64,000 nt of DNA from Phellopilus nigrolimitatus. Its lineage: Eukaryota; Basidiomycota; Agaricomycetes; Hymenochaetales; Hymenochaetaceae. The DNA lies in NCBI GenBank assembly GCA_021029095.1, contig JAJOHG010000069.1, positions 1 through 64,000 on the forward strand. The letters run 5' to 3'. Made by a program: the position numbers and the translations under genes. Numbering within the stretch: the stretch's first letter is position 1; each line of letters begins with the position of its first letter. This document shows positions 1 through 11,139 of the stretch, piece after piece. The notes below the pieces were generated by a model. The model was not told where the DNA came from. It did no database searches and was given only the letters and a program-made list of their open reading frames with translations.

Positions 1-1163
1 GCATGTGATTCTGACGCAACAGTGTAATCTCCTCTCTATCCCGCACCGATCCCAATCTCTCATCCCGTCCGATCCATGCGTACGGTTCCGTCTCTCGCAC
101 ATCTGCACCCGCAGGATCATACGCGAAAGCAGGCACCACGACGGCGAGTACGTCTCCGCGTATATCGTCCGGCTTTTCATCTTCACAGACAAGGCTTGGA
201 CTTGCGCTTGATAACGTCGTCCCCTGTCGTCCCCTGTGGCCCGATAGTGTTGTGCTCAAGCTGACAGCGACGAGACCTCAAATATGTCCGCACTAACTCT
301 CAAAGTTTGATGAGCGACATCGACGGTGATGAGAGAAGGTCAATCGAGCTTGTTCACCCGCTTCGCCGCAGCGACGGCCTAAACGGATGCTATTCAGCAT
401 ATAAAAGAGCAAGAACGAGAGAAACCCTGCACATGATTACGTTGGATCCAAAGAAGCTCCTTTAGCTGTCTTGATGACCTTCGGCTCGGGCGCCGTCTAC
501 AGTTATACAGGAGGAGTGACAACGAACGAGGCGGTGCGGATTCCTGCAGATTGAGCAGGAGTAGTAAGGGGCGATGAGTTCCATAGTCACCATATTGAAG
601 CCGTTCGTACGTCGATGGAGTCTACGAGGGCTTCGACGTGGCTGTCGTACGTGCATGAGACGAGGAACGCCTTCGGGCACTTGCCCTCCGTGCACTGGAT
701 CGGCGCGCCGAGCGACGCGCGCAGCACTTCTCGCACGCCGTCCTGCGTCGAGCATCTCAGGGAATGCCTCGTCGAAGTCGACGCGCTTTGGTAAAACTGC
801 TCTGCTGCCAGAACGCGTTTGCACGCGTTGCTTGCGGGTCGCGGTTTGGAGGTCTTCGGGGTTTTCGGTGTCGGCATCAGTGTGAAGGGAGCGGCGTACA
901 ACTTTCTAGGTGGTCGTGCCTAGCCGCAAGCCTCGGCTCATCCTCCTCCACCCCCACAAGGACCGCCTTGCACTTCTTGTTTCCTGGTGAATGTGTAATC
1001 CCGGCGTTCCAGTATGTGCTCCTCAATGGGAGACTTGATGCGTACGACGATTTCGAGCGGCGGACTCGGCGGTTAACGATGACGTAAGGAATTTATTGAT
1101 CTCGTAATCTTCAACATGCGCGGTCTCCTTCTCACTGTGAACAGCATGTAAATAGTATGTTGT
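1..1163. other. No supported gene; possible minus-strand remnant at 462-901
   Basis: I see no complete gene here. On the minus strand, two frames between 462 and 901 carry protein-like stretches (for example VREVLRASLGAP followed by KCPKAFLVSC) that loosely recall the C-terminal part of fungal patatin-like proteins. They lie in different frames and have no start or splice structure I could build. The most that can be said is a possible decayed fragment. The rest is without recognisable signals. Confidence 0.25.
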
Positions 1164-1357
1164 TGGAATTTGTGCGAACCCTCAAAAACTGTTTCAGGGT
1201 AACGGACATATCGGGTAGATTAGTAAGCACATAGCATATAGACTGACGGTCTGTATTTTGCAATCTATCGCGTTTGCCCACGGCCCACCACCGCCAACGG
1301 GACAAACGGAACCCACTGTGCGCGACTGCTGGCGACCTCGCCCCTCGTATTTCAACA
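1164..1357 (+). repeat. Dispersed repeat, copy a (left half)
   Basis: About 194 bp match, in inverse orientation, the part of copy b nearest 24927. Shared blocks include GCGAACCCTCAAAAACTGTT near the left end and CGACCTCGCCCCTCGTATTT near the right end. Copy a carries an extra insert of about 40 bp in the middle. The match stops just after TTCAACA, where copy b runs on into sequence shared with copy c. No coding potential or terminal repeats were recognised. Confidence 0.7.
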
Positions 1358-2653
1358 TATGTCCATTCCAGCTTCCTTGCATGCCTCGAGACCTTTCAAA
1401 CGTCTTTACTCGGCGCACTACACTTAATCCTCGCTAACCGAAGTCTCGCGTCTACGGCTGCGCAGCCGGGATGCTCCCTGGAAGCTGCAGAGTTCCACAT
1501 ACGGGTCAGTAGTTTGATTACAGTAAAAGGATAAATCTTTGTAGTAATGCAGAGACCTTTGATTGTAAGTAATGAAAAGTCCCCAAGTGAGCGAACATGC
1601 TTGACTTAGATCACTTCGCTTTTCGCGCTCGGCGAACAGAGCTAATTATGAACTGGGTTAATTAACGTTAGCGGTATCGCACTGGTAAACTCAAGAAGCG
1701 TAGGAGCAATGAAGGACGCCTTTATCGAGTTAACTAGTCGCTACCTACGAAGAGTTGTCTCGATTAGAGACGTGTCCTCTCTCTCTATCCTTACTTTCGA
1801 CCAATACATGAAAGAGGCTTACTTAAATATTTTGCTTCTCGCAGGTGGTCCGCAACTGCGTCCCGCGTAGAACGCACAGAGGCAACGTGACTTTTCTCTT
1901 CTTACATTAAAAAATTGCTTTAATGTGGATTCGATAGAACATCGTGTATTGCTCGCAGGTATCGTTGGAAGATGTAGTGTTTCGTCTGTGGGGCCTTTCG
2001 CCATGAGTGATGGGATGAAATATACAGATCGTCTGGGAGTCCGTACCTCTCTGGAAATGCATCTCTTATGGCCCTGAGGCAAAATCCGAGCCGAATTTCT
2101 CGAAAGCCGATAACAATCTCCTCGCCTTATCGCAACAGTTTTCAACATTTGCGAACAACTTTGAATTCGCAGCGCCGTTCAAGAAGGGAAAGCATTAAAG
2201 AAAACCTCCGACACTTACGGGCGGTTTGGCCTTCTAGTACACTCATCGAATAACCTGCGTTGTAATCCCGCGATGATCTCGAATTCCATGGGCTGCTGGA
2301 TTATCGATACTGCGAAAAGGCATTTCCTTAACCGCAGAAAATCCTGCGGAGCTGTGAGTGACGAGCGCAACGCGGCAAAGATGATGATACGCGAGGGATT
2401 GTGACACTAAATGAGGAAGATTGGAAGTGAAGTGGCATATGGGATTAAAAGATGTCTGGAGTGTCGCTTTTGGTCCCAAAACGCACAGTATCTAAAGACG
2501 CTAATTACATTTGCTAGAGATAGAGGTATATTTTGATCTATAAGTCAACTTACATGCTCCTTAAAACGGGAAATGTTCTATTACTAAACGAAGATGTACA
2601 GTGGACGCAGGTTTCCTGCTTAAAAGAAAAGATAAGTAGGATACAGCCTCGGC
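1358..2653. other. Intergenic, no supported gene
   Basis: Only short unsupported reading frames occur on both strands. None has a family motif or a splice pattern that extends it. Nothing else is recognised. Confidence 0.4.
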
Positions 2654-4359
2654 CTATACTGGGCGCTTAAGTGGCAGGACTTGGTCGCACGTATGGCACC
2701 TCGGGAGGCGCTGATTGCATTCATGACACACGTCTTTGTCCGCCCCACGGTGATGACTCTTATAGTCCTGCTCATAGTTCACCGCTTCTCGGGTCCGCGA
2801 TGCCGATAATGGTTCCGCGCGTCCATGTACTGGCTCTGACGAGTGCGTCGGCGGCACTCTTCTGTTCAAATCGTATCCTGCGCATGCGCCCTTCCTGATT
2901 ATCTTGTGGCACGCTAGGCACTTACATTCCAGGTGTTCGCATTCATCATGTCTGTCGTCCTTGGCCCTCTTCTCTGACGCCCGTACGTCAGACGAATTTC
3001 CTAAGGATTCGACACCCTTCCTCAACGTCGATGGGCGTGTGTCGTCTTTTGTTTGTACGCTCGAGCCAGGATTGGCATCGTTATAAGCCGCAACCTTGGT
3101 GCCAGCACCGTTCAGATCACCAGTACGTGAGATAGATAGAGAACGTGCACTGGCGCTAGTCCCTTTGTTGCCGACATCATCTGCGAAAGAACATTGGAAA
3201 GTCAGCACCCTCCCTCCCTCGTTGGTATGAATCACATACGGCCCGTTTGTCCTACTACTTTTGAAAAGAGTCTATAAATGGCTTTTGGGTGTATCGATGT
3301 GATTACTTACGTTCTGCAACTCTCTTTTTCTTAATTTCTGAAGGAGATGATCTATCGCCTTTGACTGTTCGTTGGGAAGGCAGTCCCTGAGTAGTGTTCG
3401 GAGTAGATTCCGGAGTTCTGATATGCTTGTTGTTCTTCGTTTCTGACGAAGATAGGTCAGCGGGTCGTATTTTATGGACTTAAAAACATATGCGTACGGT
3501 CTACAATATTACCACGGTTACTTGAGTCGTCCAAGCTTCTAGGGGGTATGGGCTTCGCACCTACTCGAAAACATAAAACAGTTGCCTTCTTAGGACTTAT
3601 GTCCAAATTATGAACTCACTTTCGGAAGGGCCATGAGTTCCTTTCAACCCTTCTTCCTTTCCCGCCATGACGCTGGCATTAAAAATATCAGGTTTCGCAT
3701 GCTTCCTCTTGTCATTGCTCTTCAGCGCATCCGCTTCCAGGCCTCTAGGATTGTGTTTCTTTTTTGCCTCGGGATTTTCTGCACGTTCAGGCCTACTCTT
3801 ATTTATTTCCCTATGCTCTTTAGGAGGGTCTATTAACCGATCAATAATCATTCAGGAAAAATCTGAAAATATGGGCACCTTCATGTTTCTTCTTGCCATT
3901 TGTATTCTCAGCGACCCCTCCTCCATTCACATTCTCTTTCGCCTTTCCCTTCGGATCTATAAATAATTACTGAGTAGATGAACCCTATATATAATGTGGT
4001 TCTAATTAATCACCGTGTTTGTCTTTCTTATTATCGTCGGTGCCAGCGAGTTTTCCGTAAAAGCCTTTTGCGGTTGATAAAAAGCCATGATGTCCATCGT
4101 TTTCGGCGTGATTCCCGGCAGTATTTCCAGACTTTCCAGTTGTAGTGGTTTTCGAATTGTTATCCTTCTTCTTGTCGGGGCTCCTTGTCGCAGAATTTGC
4201 ATGAACTTCCTTGGTGCCTGTTTTCTCCAGCGTAGCGCCCGTTTGAGTCCTCTTGTCTGTATTCTCGGACAGGTCAGTCCGCACACTTAACGAGTTCTTC
4301 AGTGGTGATCCCGTATGCGGGTATGGTTTAACCGTTTCTTCTCCTTTACTTTTCGACAT
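2654..4359 (-). CDS. Hypothetical Lys/Ser/Thr-rich protein with C-terminal paired-cysteine motifs
   Basis: I do not recognise this gene. Five exons join in frame: 4359-4014, 3956-3879, 3829-3620, 3478-3311 and 3180-2654, giving 442 aa from ATG at 4359. All four introns have GT-AG ends and phase 1. Residues 1 to about 320 are highly charged and rich in K, S, T, N and G, so probably disordered. Near the C-terminus come a cluster CKCLACHK and then CHECNQRLPRCHTC, a CX2C-X6-CX2C spacing that could bind zinc. No signal peptide or membrane segment is seen. The product could be nuclear or nucleic-acid binding, but that is inference from composition only. The consistent splicing makes a real gene likely. 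Confidence 0.6.
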
Positions 4360-6117
4360 TTTCGAGAAAACGAGAATTCGTAGAGTTTATCCAGACAATG
4401 TTGCGATTGCGAGGGAGGCATAGCTCGGCATTTTAATAGGCTCTTACACATACAGCTTTGCACGACGAAAAGAAGCAAAGGAGCAGTTTTCAATGGGCAG
4501 GCGATGCGTTCGTGACGGCGGACCGGTACTTTGCAAGCAAACTGGACCACGCGTGCCCTTTGCCTGTTTCAGTAGTCCGGTCTGACGCGTGTCTGCATTA
4601 CTACAGCGTACACATTCGAATTCTTCTTGACTTGCATTATAACCCACACCCTTCCTTGGAAGAACCTCTGGGGGTAAATATAAGCATGGACTGAATGCAC
4701 GTAAAGGGTTGATATTGTGTCACGTGATGAAGACAAAGAATAAACTGAAGCAGAATTTCCTGGCGAAGCGATAATCTTGCGTTGCTGCGATCGTGTGATC
4801 CGAGACTTTGCATTCCCCATAGAAATAACAGACACATGATACCGCGTAGATCGAGGCGATCGACGAGCGCCAGTGGACATATAGTGAGATATCTGCGAGA
4901 GCGTAATTCCAACAAGCCCTGGATAGCATCATTCGTGCGGCGAATCTGACCGTGGTAGTGACGCGAATAATCGGAAGTTCAGCTAGCGCCTAAATCGTTT
5001 CTTAAAACCAGTTGTCAATAGTGCGTGCCGTCCTGACGATGTCCCGAGGACGTTGATGAAATAGAACACGAGTATCCAGATACGGAAGTAACGAGTCGAG
5101 CCGTATCTCAGTGTAAGGTCGGATGACTATTCAAAAAGGTGGAAACAAGGCAGAAAAGGCCACGCACGTGGAGCTTGTACATGAGACGGCGTTATATGGG
5201 GAAACTCCATGAGACTGTACCGTGATTTTGTGTGCGACAGCCCTTGGAGGTAAAAACAGAGCCCCGCATTCGCGGCGGCCGTCAAGGCAGCTATTTGGCA
5301 ATGGATCGCACTTGATATCAACAGTGATCGCAGCCGAGACGTCGCTCACGTCTGCTCCACCGGTATCCTTATTCGCAATGAGTCGCCAGTCGAATGCTCC
5401 CGGTAGAGATTGCTCCCGACGGACCAGTAGCTTTAAGAATTCGAAGATAAGCTTTTGGAAAAGATACGCTTGTCACTCACAGGTATTTTTTCGAGGCACA
5501 ACGTAGTAACACTGTTCAGAGATCGGACACTGCGTTCATAGAGCGTTTGCGAATTTGGAACATGTTATCCATGGCGTCGATTGAGACCCGAAATAAGATA
5601 ATGATGAGAAAAGGCCTCCAACGTAGCTATTTATACGCATTATTGACGTCGATGTCTAGGCTCGACACCGGCCGCCACGGTAGGTTAGTCGATGTCTAAG
5701 GAATAACTTGAAGCAAGCATCGGCCTACCATGAATCGAAGCGATAATTTTTTTTTTCTTGAAAGATCTGATCGCCTGATGACAGTATTAGCACGTGATGA
5801 AGCCCACGCTCAAGTGACTTGTCGACGCGTCCCTGACTCTGGAGGGTTCTGTTGAATCCTCCAGCGATGAATACAAGAAGGATGCGAATTTGCGAAATAA
5901 AATCTGAGATGAAACCAGTTGTGAAGTGGCGTGTCTTTTGGAATACCGTTTTCAGTTGCCATCAGTGCTTCTCGACCTGTTCGGTTATAAATCTATATAT
6001 ACACGCTCGCCAATCTTTTCGTGCTCTCTTTTCTTCCCCCATCGCAACGTTGAACGCTCGCATTCTCGCATCCGCTCCCCTCGTCGCTCTTTGACTCTGT
6101 CCTACCGCCAGCTCACC
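4360..6117. other. Intergenic, with promoter of the downstream gene at its right end
   Basis: No gene could be supported in about 1.7 kb. A short T tract lies near 5750. The last 140 bp contain the probable core promoter of the GPI-type gene. Confidence 0.4.
5985..6002 (+). promoter_or_regulatory. TATA-like element upstream of the GPI-type gene
   Basis: An AT-rich TATAAATCTATATATA motif lies about 120 bp before the ATG at 6118, inside otherwise mixed sequence. Pyrimidine-rich stretches follow (TTTTCTTCCCCC near 6030), as is common at fungal transcription starts. The position is reasonable but unproven. Confidence 0.4.
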
Positions 6118-7227
6118 ATGAAGACCTCTTTTGTATCTGTCGTCGCTCTTTTCGTCGCCGCCGTCAGCGCCCAGCTGCAGATCAACACCCCGTACGTCGT
6201 TGCCACGTCAACGTGCTGACGCGCGGACGCTAATGCCGGCGCCGTGCGCTTTTTTCTCCGACTTTTCGCGCTTTGCCAACGACCAGGTCAAATGTTGTCC
6301 AGTGTCTTCCGCAGCTCATTACATGGACTGGAAGTGGAAGTGGTGTGTACCTATTCGACGCTCGCTCGGCTATCGTGTCCTAACCAAGCTTCCTCAGCCC
6401 CATACTTCATCGTATGTGTCGCTGTTTCTGCTTCATTTTTTCAGCGTTGTTCTAACGGAGATATGACTTCTTTCGTTCGTGTGGACCGTGTCTTGATCAC
6501 AGACGTGAGTAATAATTCCGAAGAAGGGTATTCGGTTCCACTCACTGTTTTATCACACATAGTGTTATGCCAGGTGGTCAGCCCAGCGCGTCTGCGCTCG
6601 TGAATTTCCCCTCGCAGAGCGGAAGTTCGCTTACTTGGAATGTCAACATTGCTGCCGGTGCGCAAACATTGCATTATCAGACGGCTCATACCCAATACTG
6701 ACAACATCACATCACCTTTTGCTTGACCATTTTGCAATCATCTTAAAGGCACCTCGATCATGCTGAGCATCCGGGACCAGACCGGAAACACTGCTATGTC
6801 CGCGCCGTTTAATGTCCAGTCAAGCAGTACGTTTATTGCGATATGGAACCTTTCGTAAATGCATCTAATTGCATTTCTTGAATTTTGAATAGGTGACAGC
6901 AGCTGCGTCGGCCAGTCCGCATCGGTCACTGGCGGTTCCGCAACCGCCTCATCTCCTGCTTCCACGGGCGCCAGCTCAGGCAGTTCGGCTGCAGGTGGCT
7001 CGACGAGCGCTGGTTCCAGCAGCTCCGCAAAGAGGTGCGTTCCGGTTGTTTCTAATTCTTTCGTGAACGTGCATTTCTGATCGACTTTGTCTAACTCATG
7101 CAGCTCGAGCACGAGCAGCTCCAGCGCCGCAGCAAGCTCGAAAAGCAGCAGTGCCTCCACGGGGCACGTCGCGCAGGTCGGCGCGGCAGGCATCGTTGGT
7201 GCGGTCCTCGCTGCCATCCTTGCTTAA
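6118..7227 (+). CDS. Secreted Ser-rich Kre9/KNH-like GPI-anchored protein
   Basis: The ATG at 6118 sits in good context (CTCACCATGA) and opens a signal peptide ending near VSAQ. The first exon ends at INTP and splices at GTCAAATG (near 6287) to give SNVVQCLPQLITWTGSGS, the hallmark of the fungal Ser-Thr-rich GPI-anchored (Kre9/KNH-type) family. Later pieces read GQPSASALVNFPSQSGSSL, then TSIMLSIRDQTGNTA and APFNVQ, then SDSSCVGQ. A Ser/Thr/Ala linker and a hydrophobic tail ending VLAAILA (stop 7225-7227) follow, as expected for GPI attachment. About six introns are implied. The junctions between about 6413 and 6571 are not resolved. Such proteins sit at the plasma membrane or wall, some linked to beta-1,6-glucan assembly; its exact role is unknown. 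Confidence 0.8.
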
Positions 7228-7976
7228 GCTGTTTTTCTCCCCAAAGCGGTGTATGCCGTAGCCGGAGGTGTTCTGCAAAAGTTAGTTTCGTGGCTCCCGC
7301 TTTTCTGCTTTCTGCTTCCCCAGCACTATGGACTTCGATATGCACCTCCTATGAACATTTAGTGAACGATCGCACCCGGCCCCTTCTTGGTGTAGAAACG
7401 TAGACACGCACTCCCTTCCTTGTCTTGTTAATGTGGCTCGTTCGCTCTGCTGTACCCCGTCTCGATAATCTATAGCTCCGTTCGATGGCAGAGTGGTATG
7501 GCTCAGCTTTATATTTGGCGTGCGTTGAGAGATGACTGAGGAAGGTGGCCCTGCGTTGACGCTTGGCTGTACCTGTCGGCATGAAGACGATGTTTCTACA
7601 AGCAACCTTGACATCCGGTTTCGTATTGCGAAGCCAGCCAATATTTCACACACATAGTAACCAAGTGACCGGATCAAAGAGAACTTCCCAAGAGCTATTG
7701 CCTGCATTAGGAGCTAAATACTACGACAATCGCAAGTACTCTGTGAGCCATCTCGAAATTTTTCGTTCTTCAGAGATTGTATAAAAAGTGCAAAGTTATG
7801 ATAAGAAAGAGCTATGAGAGAAATTAAAAATGAACAAAAGTTCAAGCAGGAGTGTCCTGTATCACATCATCACATCTGATATATGTCTGCCATTGTCTGG
7901 GAATTGATCAATCAGTCTTGGGCAGAAGAAATAAATAAGTGAGCATACAAATCACTTTTGGAATCTTTTTACAGAA
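7228..7976. other. Intergenic between convergent genes
   Basis: This is 3' flank of the GPI-type gene and of the minus-strand DUF6533-type gene. No gene or structured element is recognised. The sequence becomes AT-rich towards 7976. Confidence 0.4.
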
Positions 7977-9063
7977 TCAGGAAAACCCAATGCTGCTCAC
8001 AGGTGTCATTCTGTAGCTGGTACCTTCATTGACTCCCTGTTCTCCAGCTTCCTTTAGATGAACCAGCAAGTGGCTTCCAATGACACAGAGAAGGCTCGGG
8101 CTTCCTAAAAGAGCCAATGTGCCAGCCAGTAGGACATTTGCAACATTTGACTCGCTTGCTAGTATTAAATCAATAGCACTGCAAAGAATGACCCTGTGAG
8201 ACTGGTCAGAATCTAGATTAATGGCCAGGTATAAATGGAAAAAAATACATAAAATAATATATAACTTGATCTTGGAGGAGCACCTTAACAAGGCTAAGCT
8301 GACCGAAGCCACCTGACTCCTTCCAATATTCTGCAGCTTTGTATAATGCCAGGATCATCAGGATGAGTCCATATACCATTGGAGTAGCCCTATTCCAGAT
8401 CAGTCTAGATGCTTAAATAAATTGACAGTGCTTACCAAGATAAAGCCCCCCACACATCATGAGGGTTCCTCTTGATTACACAAGTTGTTACACCTTCAGC
8501 AAGTTCCATTACAGAACCTGGTGAGCCCCCTTTTTGAGATATAGACATTTCATGCTTTAAAAATATGCTTACTTTCTTTATTGATGTTGCCATATAGCAG
8601 AATTCCCAGAGTGAAAGCTGCATCTAGGATGAATAGAGTCCTGAGGAATATAGCTAGGCTTTTTTCTATTGTGCTGCATTATAAGAAACAGTGATATCCT
8701 TGTAGTAGTAGTGTTACTCACTTTGATGGTAGAGCGCCAGGACCCTCATCATAAGGATGCCTGTAAGAACATTAGAGATAAATCTAAACACATGACAAAA
8801 AAATTTGTTACAGTCAATCATGAGCATAGTCATCCAGCCTTCTCCTAAATTAGTATAATAATGATTTGTGTGGTATAAAAAACCTCACTAGCTACACCCT
8901 GGATCCAAGCAATGTGTAGACCTTCTCAAAGACATCAGTGCAGCACTGGATATATTATCTACCTGCTCACAGCTGAGTGATGCTTTTAAATTAGTCACAA
9001 TGATTTGTGAGATAAAACATAAAATTTTCCTACATTCTGTTATTTGCATGAAAATTATATGCT

Positions 9064-9068
9064 AAAAA
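9064..9068. repeat. Target-site duplication, left
   Basis: AAAAA directly abuts the 5' LTR and matches 16683-16687. The length suits Ty3-type integrases. Because it is a homopolymer, the match alone is weak evidence. Confidence 0.6.
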
Positions 9069-9574
9069 TGTTAGAACTTACCTTGCTTACCTCACGACCC
9101 CCTTACATCATTCCCTCCTCGCTTAGTCAGGCCTTTCACCTTTCCATTATCTTTCCCTTAGTTCATGGCCTGACCCCTTCCACATTGTACGCGCCCCTCC
9201 TGGGCGTTCCCCGCTCCACGCTCCACTGCCTCATCCCTCGCTCCACTGTACACGCCCCTTACGGGCCTTTCCCTCACGCTCCCCTCATGTCATGCTGCGC
9301 ATGACTCCATAGCTCCGCTGACATCATAGTCAGCCTCACAGTATATATAGGTACATCGCTGGGACCTTAAGCCCCAGCTTGACCTCCTTGTTCAGTAGCT
9401 AGCATAGTCTTGCTATTCATCGCCTTTGCTCTTCATAGTCTTGCGCCCTGCGCTTCACAGTCTTGCCATAGTCATTGTCGCCTTGTCACAGTCAAGCCTC
9501 ACGTCACTCGTCACGTCACTGTCCACAAGTCACGCTCCTCGCTCCATTAGGCAAGACCCTGTTACTCCGTAACA
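9069..9574 (+). repeat. 5' LTR
   Basis: 506 bp, TGTTA...TAACA. U3 runs to a TATATATA box at 9342-9349. The inferred RNA start near 9376 is followed by R/U5 sequence with three copies of AGTCTTGC and two CACGTCACT blocks, which contain ACGTCA (CRE/ATF-like). It appears identical to the 3' LTR on direct reading. A 78-codon frame within the LTR is not a gene. Confidence 0.97.
9342..9349 (+). promoter_or_regulatory. LTR TATA box
   Basis: TATATATA lies 34 bp before 9376, the position where the self-primer sequence begins. That distance fits a TATA-directed start, so the box probably sets the 5' end of the genomic RNA. The same box occurs in the 3' LTR. Confidence 0.7.
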
Positions 9575-9576
9575 TT

Positions 9577-9586
9577 AGGTCAAGCT
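9577..9586 (+). promoter_or_regulatory. Primer binding site, self-priming type
   Basis: AGGTCAAGCT lies 2 nt after the 5' LTR. It does not begin TGG as a tRNA-primed site would. It is the exact reverse complement of AGCTTGACCT at 9376-9385, the expected first bases of the element RNA. This is the arrangement known from Tf1 and its relatives, where the cleaved 5' end of the RNA primes minus-strand synthesis. Confidence 0.75.
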
Positions 9587-9595
9587 CTCTTTTGA

Positions 9596-11059
9596 TTGTC
9601 GACGTATCAACGTCTAGACAAAATTTCTACCCTACCCAAACTCCCCGCTAACGCGGTCTGGCCCACCGATCAACCCTACCCAACTGCGGGAACCTATCCA
9701 CTCACCCTCAGAAGGAGATCGGACGGACGAATTGCCTGGAAAGTATTTCTTGAAGGAGGCGATCCACACACCGAACTTTTATACCGTTACCACGAATTTG
9801 GAATCCTCCAAAACGTCCGACCCCGCGAACACTCAAGCCGACCTATCGAAATACCAACGCCACCACAGCATATCGACCCTGTTGACGTAATCACTCGATC
9901 GTTATCTCAAACATCGCTTGACGACAATTCCACTGCACCACCTCACGTTCCTACTCGACCAAATACTCCACCACAGACCACAGTACCGGCCGTCACACCA
10001 AGCCCCACCATGAGCACCAAAGAAATCGCATTCGCCAAGCCCCCTGACTTTGATGGCAAGCGCAGCAATGCCCAATACTTTTGGGATGCCTGCCAGGCCT
10101 ATCTACGAGGCAACAAGGACATCTACAAGACCGATCTGCACAAAATCACGTTCGTCCTTTCATTCATGAAGACTGGTTCAGCCGCTACTTTCGCCAGCAA
10201 TAAGTACAAGACATACACGGACACGGCAGAATACGGAACCTGGGCAGACTTCGCCAAAGCCTTCGACGCCCAGTTCCTCCCTGTCAATGCCAAACAGGAT
10301 GCGTCATTTGCAATCGCCAATTGCAAACAGGACGACGATGTCGACGGCTTCATCGCTACATTCAAGAGTCTCGCCCTCCAAGCCGGGTTCACTCAAGAGG
10401 AACCCCTCATCGAGTACTTCCGCCGAGGTCTCAAATCCAGCATTGCAGACAAGATCTACAATCGAGGCGAGCCTACTACACTTGAAGGATGGTACACCGA
10501 AGCCAGCAAAGCCCAACAGAACCTATGACGCCAAGCTGAACTCAAGCACGCGCGACAAGCGTTGGTCTGGGGCTTTGGTACCAGCCCAGGCAACAACCTG
10601 ACGAAGAAGACTGACCCTGAAGGCTTCCAACGCAGCTCCAGTGGCGCAGCCTGGGAGCCAACTTCTGGGAAGCAAACCGATCCCAACGCCATGGAAATTG
10701 GACGAGTCTCTAAGGAGGAGAGAGATCGTCGCAAGACAGACGGACTTTGCTTCTATTGCGGGAAGAAGGGACATCTGGCGCGCGAATGCCGTCAGAAATT
10801 CGACACTCCCAACAGTCGACGATTCGCCTTTGACAATCGAACCACAAGGGCTGGCAGCAACTACAAGATCATGTTCCATCGCGACCCCCCGAGGCGCAGC
10901 ATCCGCAGCACCCCAGCCACAGAAGCGCCTGCCCAGCATGCCGAATCTTCGACACCCGCTAAAGAACCCCCTTCGGCCCGCATTCGCGCCATCCTGGCCA
11001 ACCTCTCCGAAGAAGAACGCAAATCCGCATTCGACAACTTGGACCTCGAGGGTTTTTAA
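9596..11059 (+). pseudogene. gag: gag of the chromovirus (broken)
   Basis: One frame runs from 9596 to the TAA at 11057-11059. It codes for a retrotransposon capsid region (PDFDGKRSNAQYFWDACQAY; later FIATFKSLALQAGF and LIEYFRRGL) and a CCHC knuckle CFYCGKKGHLAREC near 10749. Two breaks are visible. The frame opens with TTG and has no ATG until 10010, after 138 open codons. A TGA at 10526-10528 separates QQNL from RQAELKHARQ, which continue each other in the same frame. Starting at 10010 would keep the capsid core but lose the upstream region. The frame overlaps the pol frame through a slippery heptamer at its stop. Confidence 0.85.
11050..11056 (+). promoter_or_regulatory. Candidate -1 ribosomal frameshift site between gag and pol
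   Basis: GGGTTTT fits the XXXYYYZ slippery pattern in the gag frame (G-GGT-TTT) and is followed at once by the gag stop TAA. Slipping back one base reads TTT-TTA and enters a frame that stays open for about 28 codons before the first pol ATG at 11140, leading into the protease. No downstream pseudoknot was worked out. Confidence 0.5.
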
Positions 11060-11139
11060 GAAGGCAGCCAGCATCGACGTCTGCACTGCCTAGTATTTCG
11101 ATTTCTCCTGTAATCATAGCCGAACATGCCCACAATTCT

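Noticed and set aside
9044..9304. ORF repeated at 16176-16412
   Set aside because: It lies inside the two LTRs and is identical only because the LTRs are.
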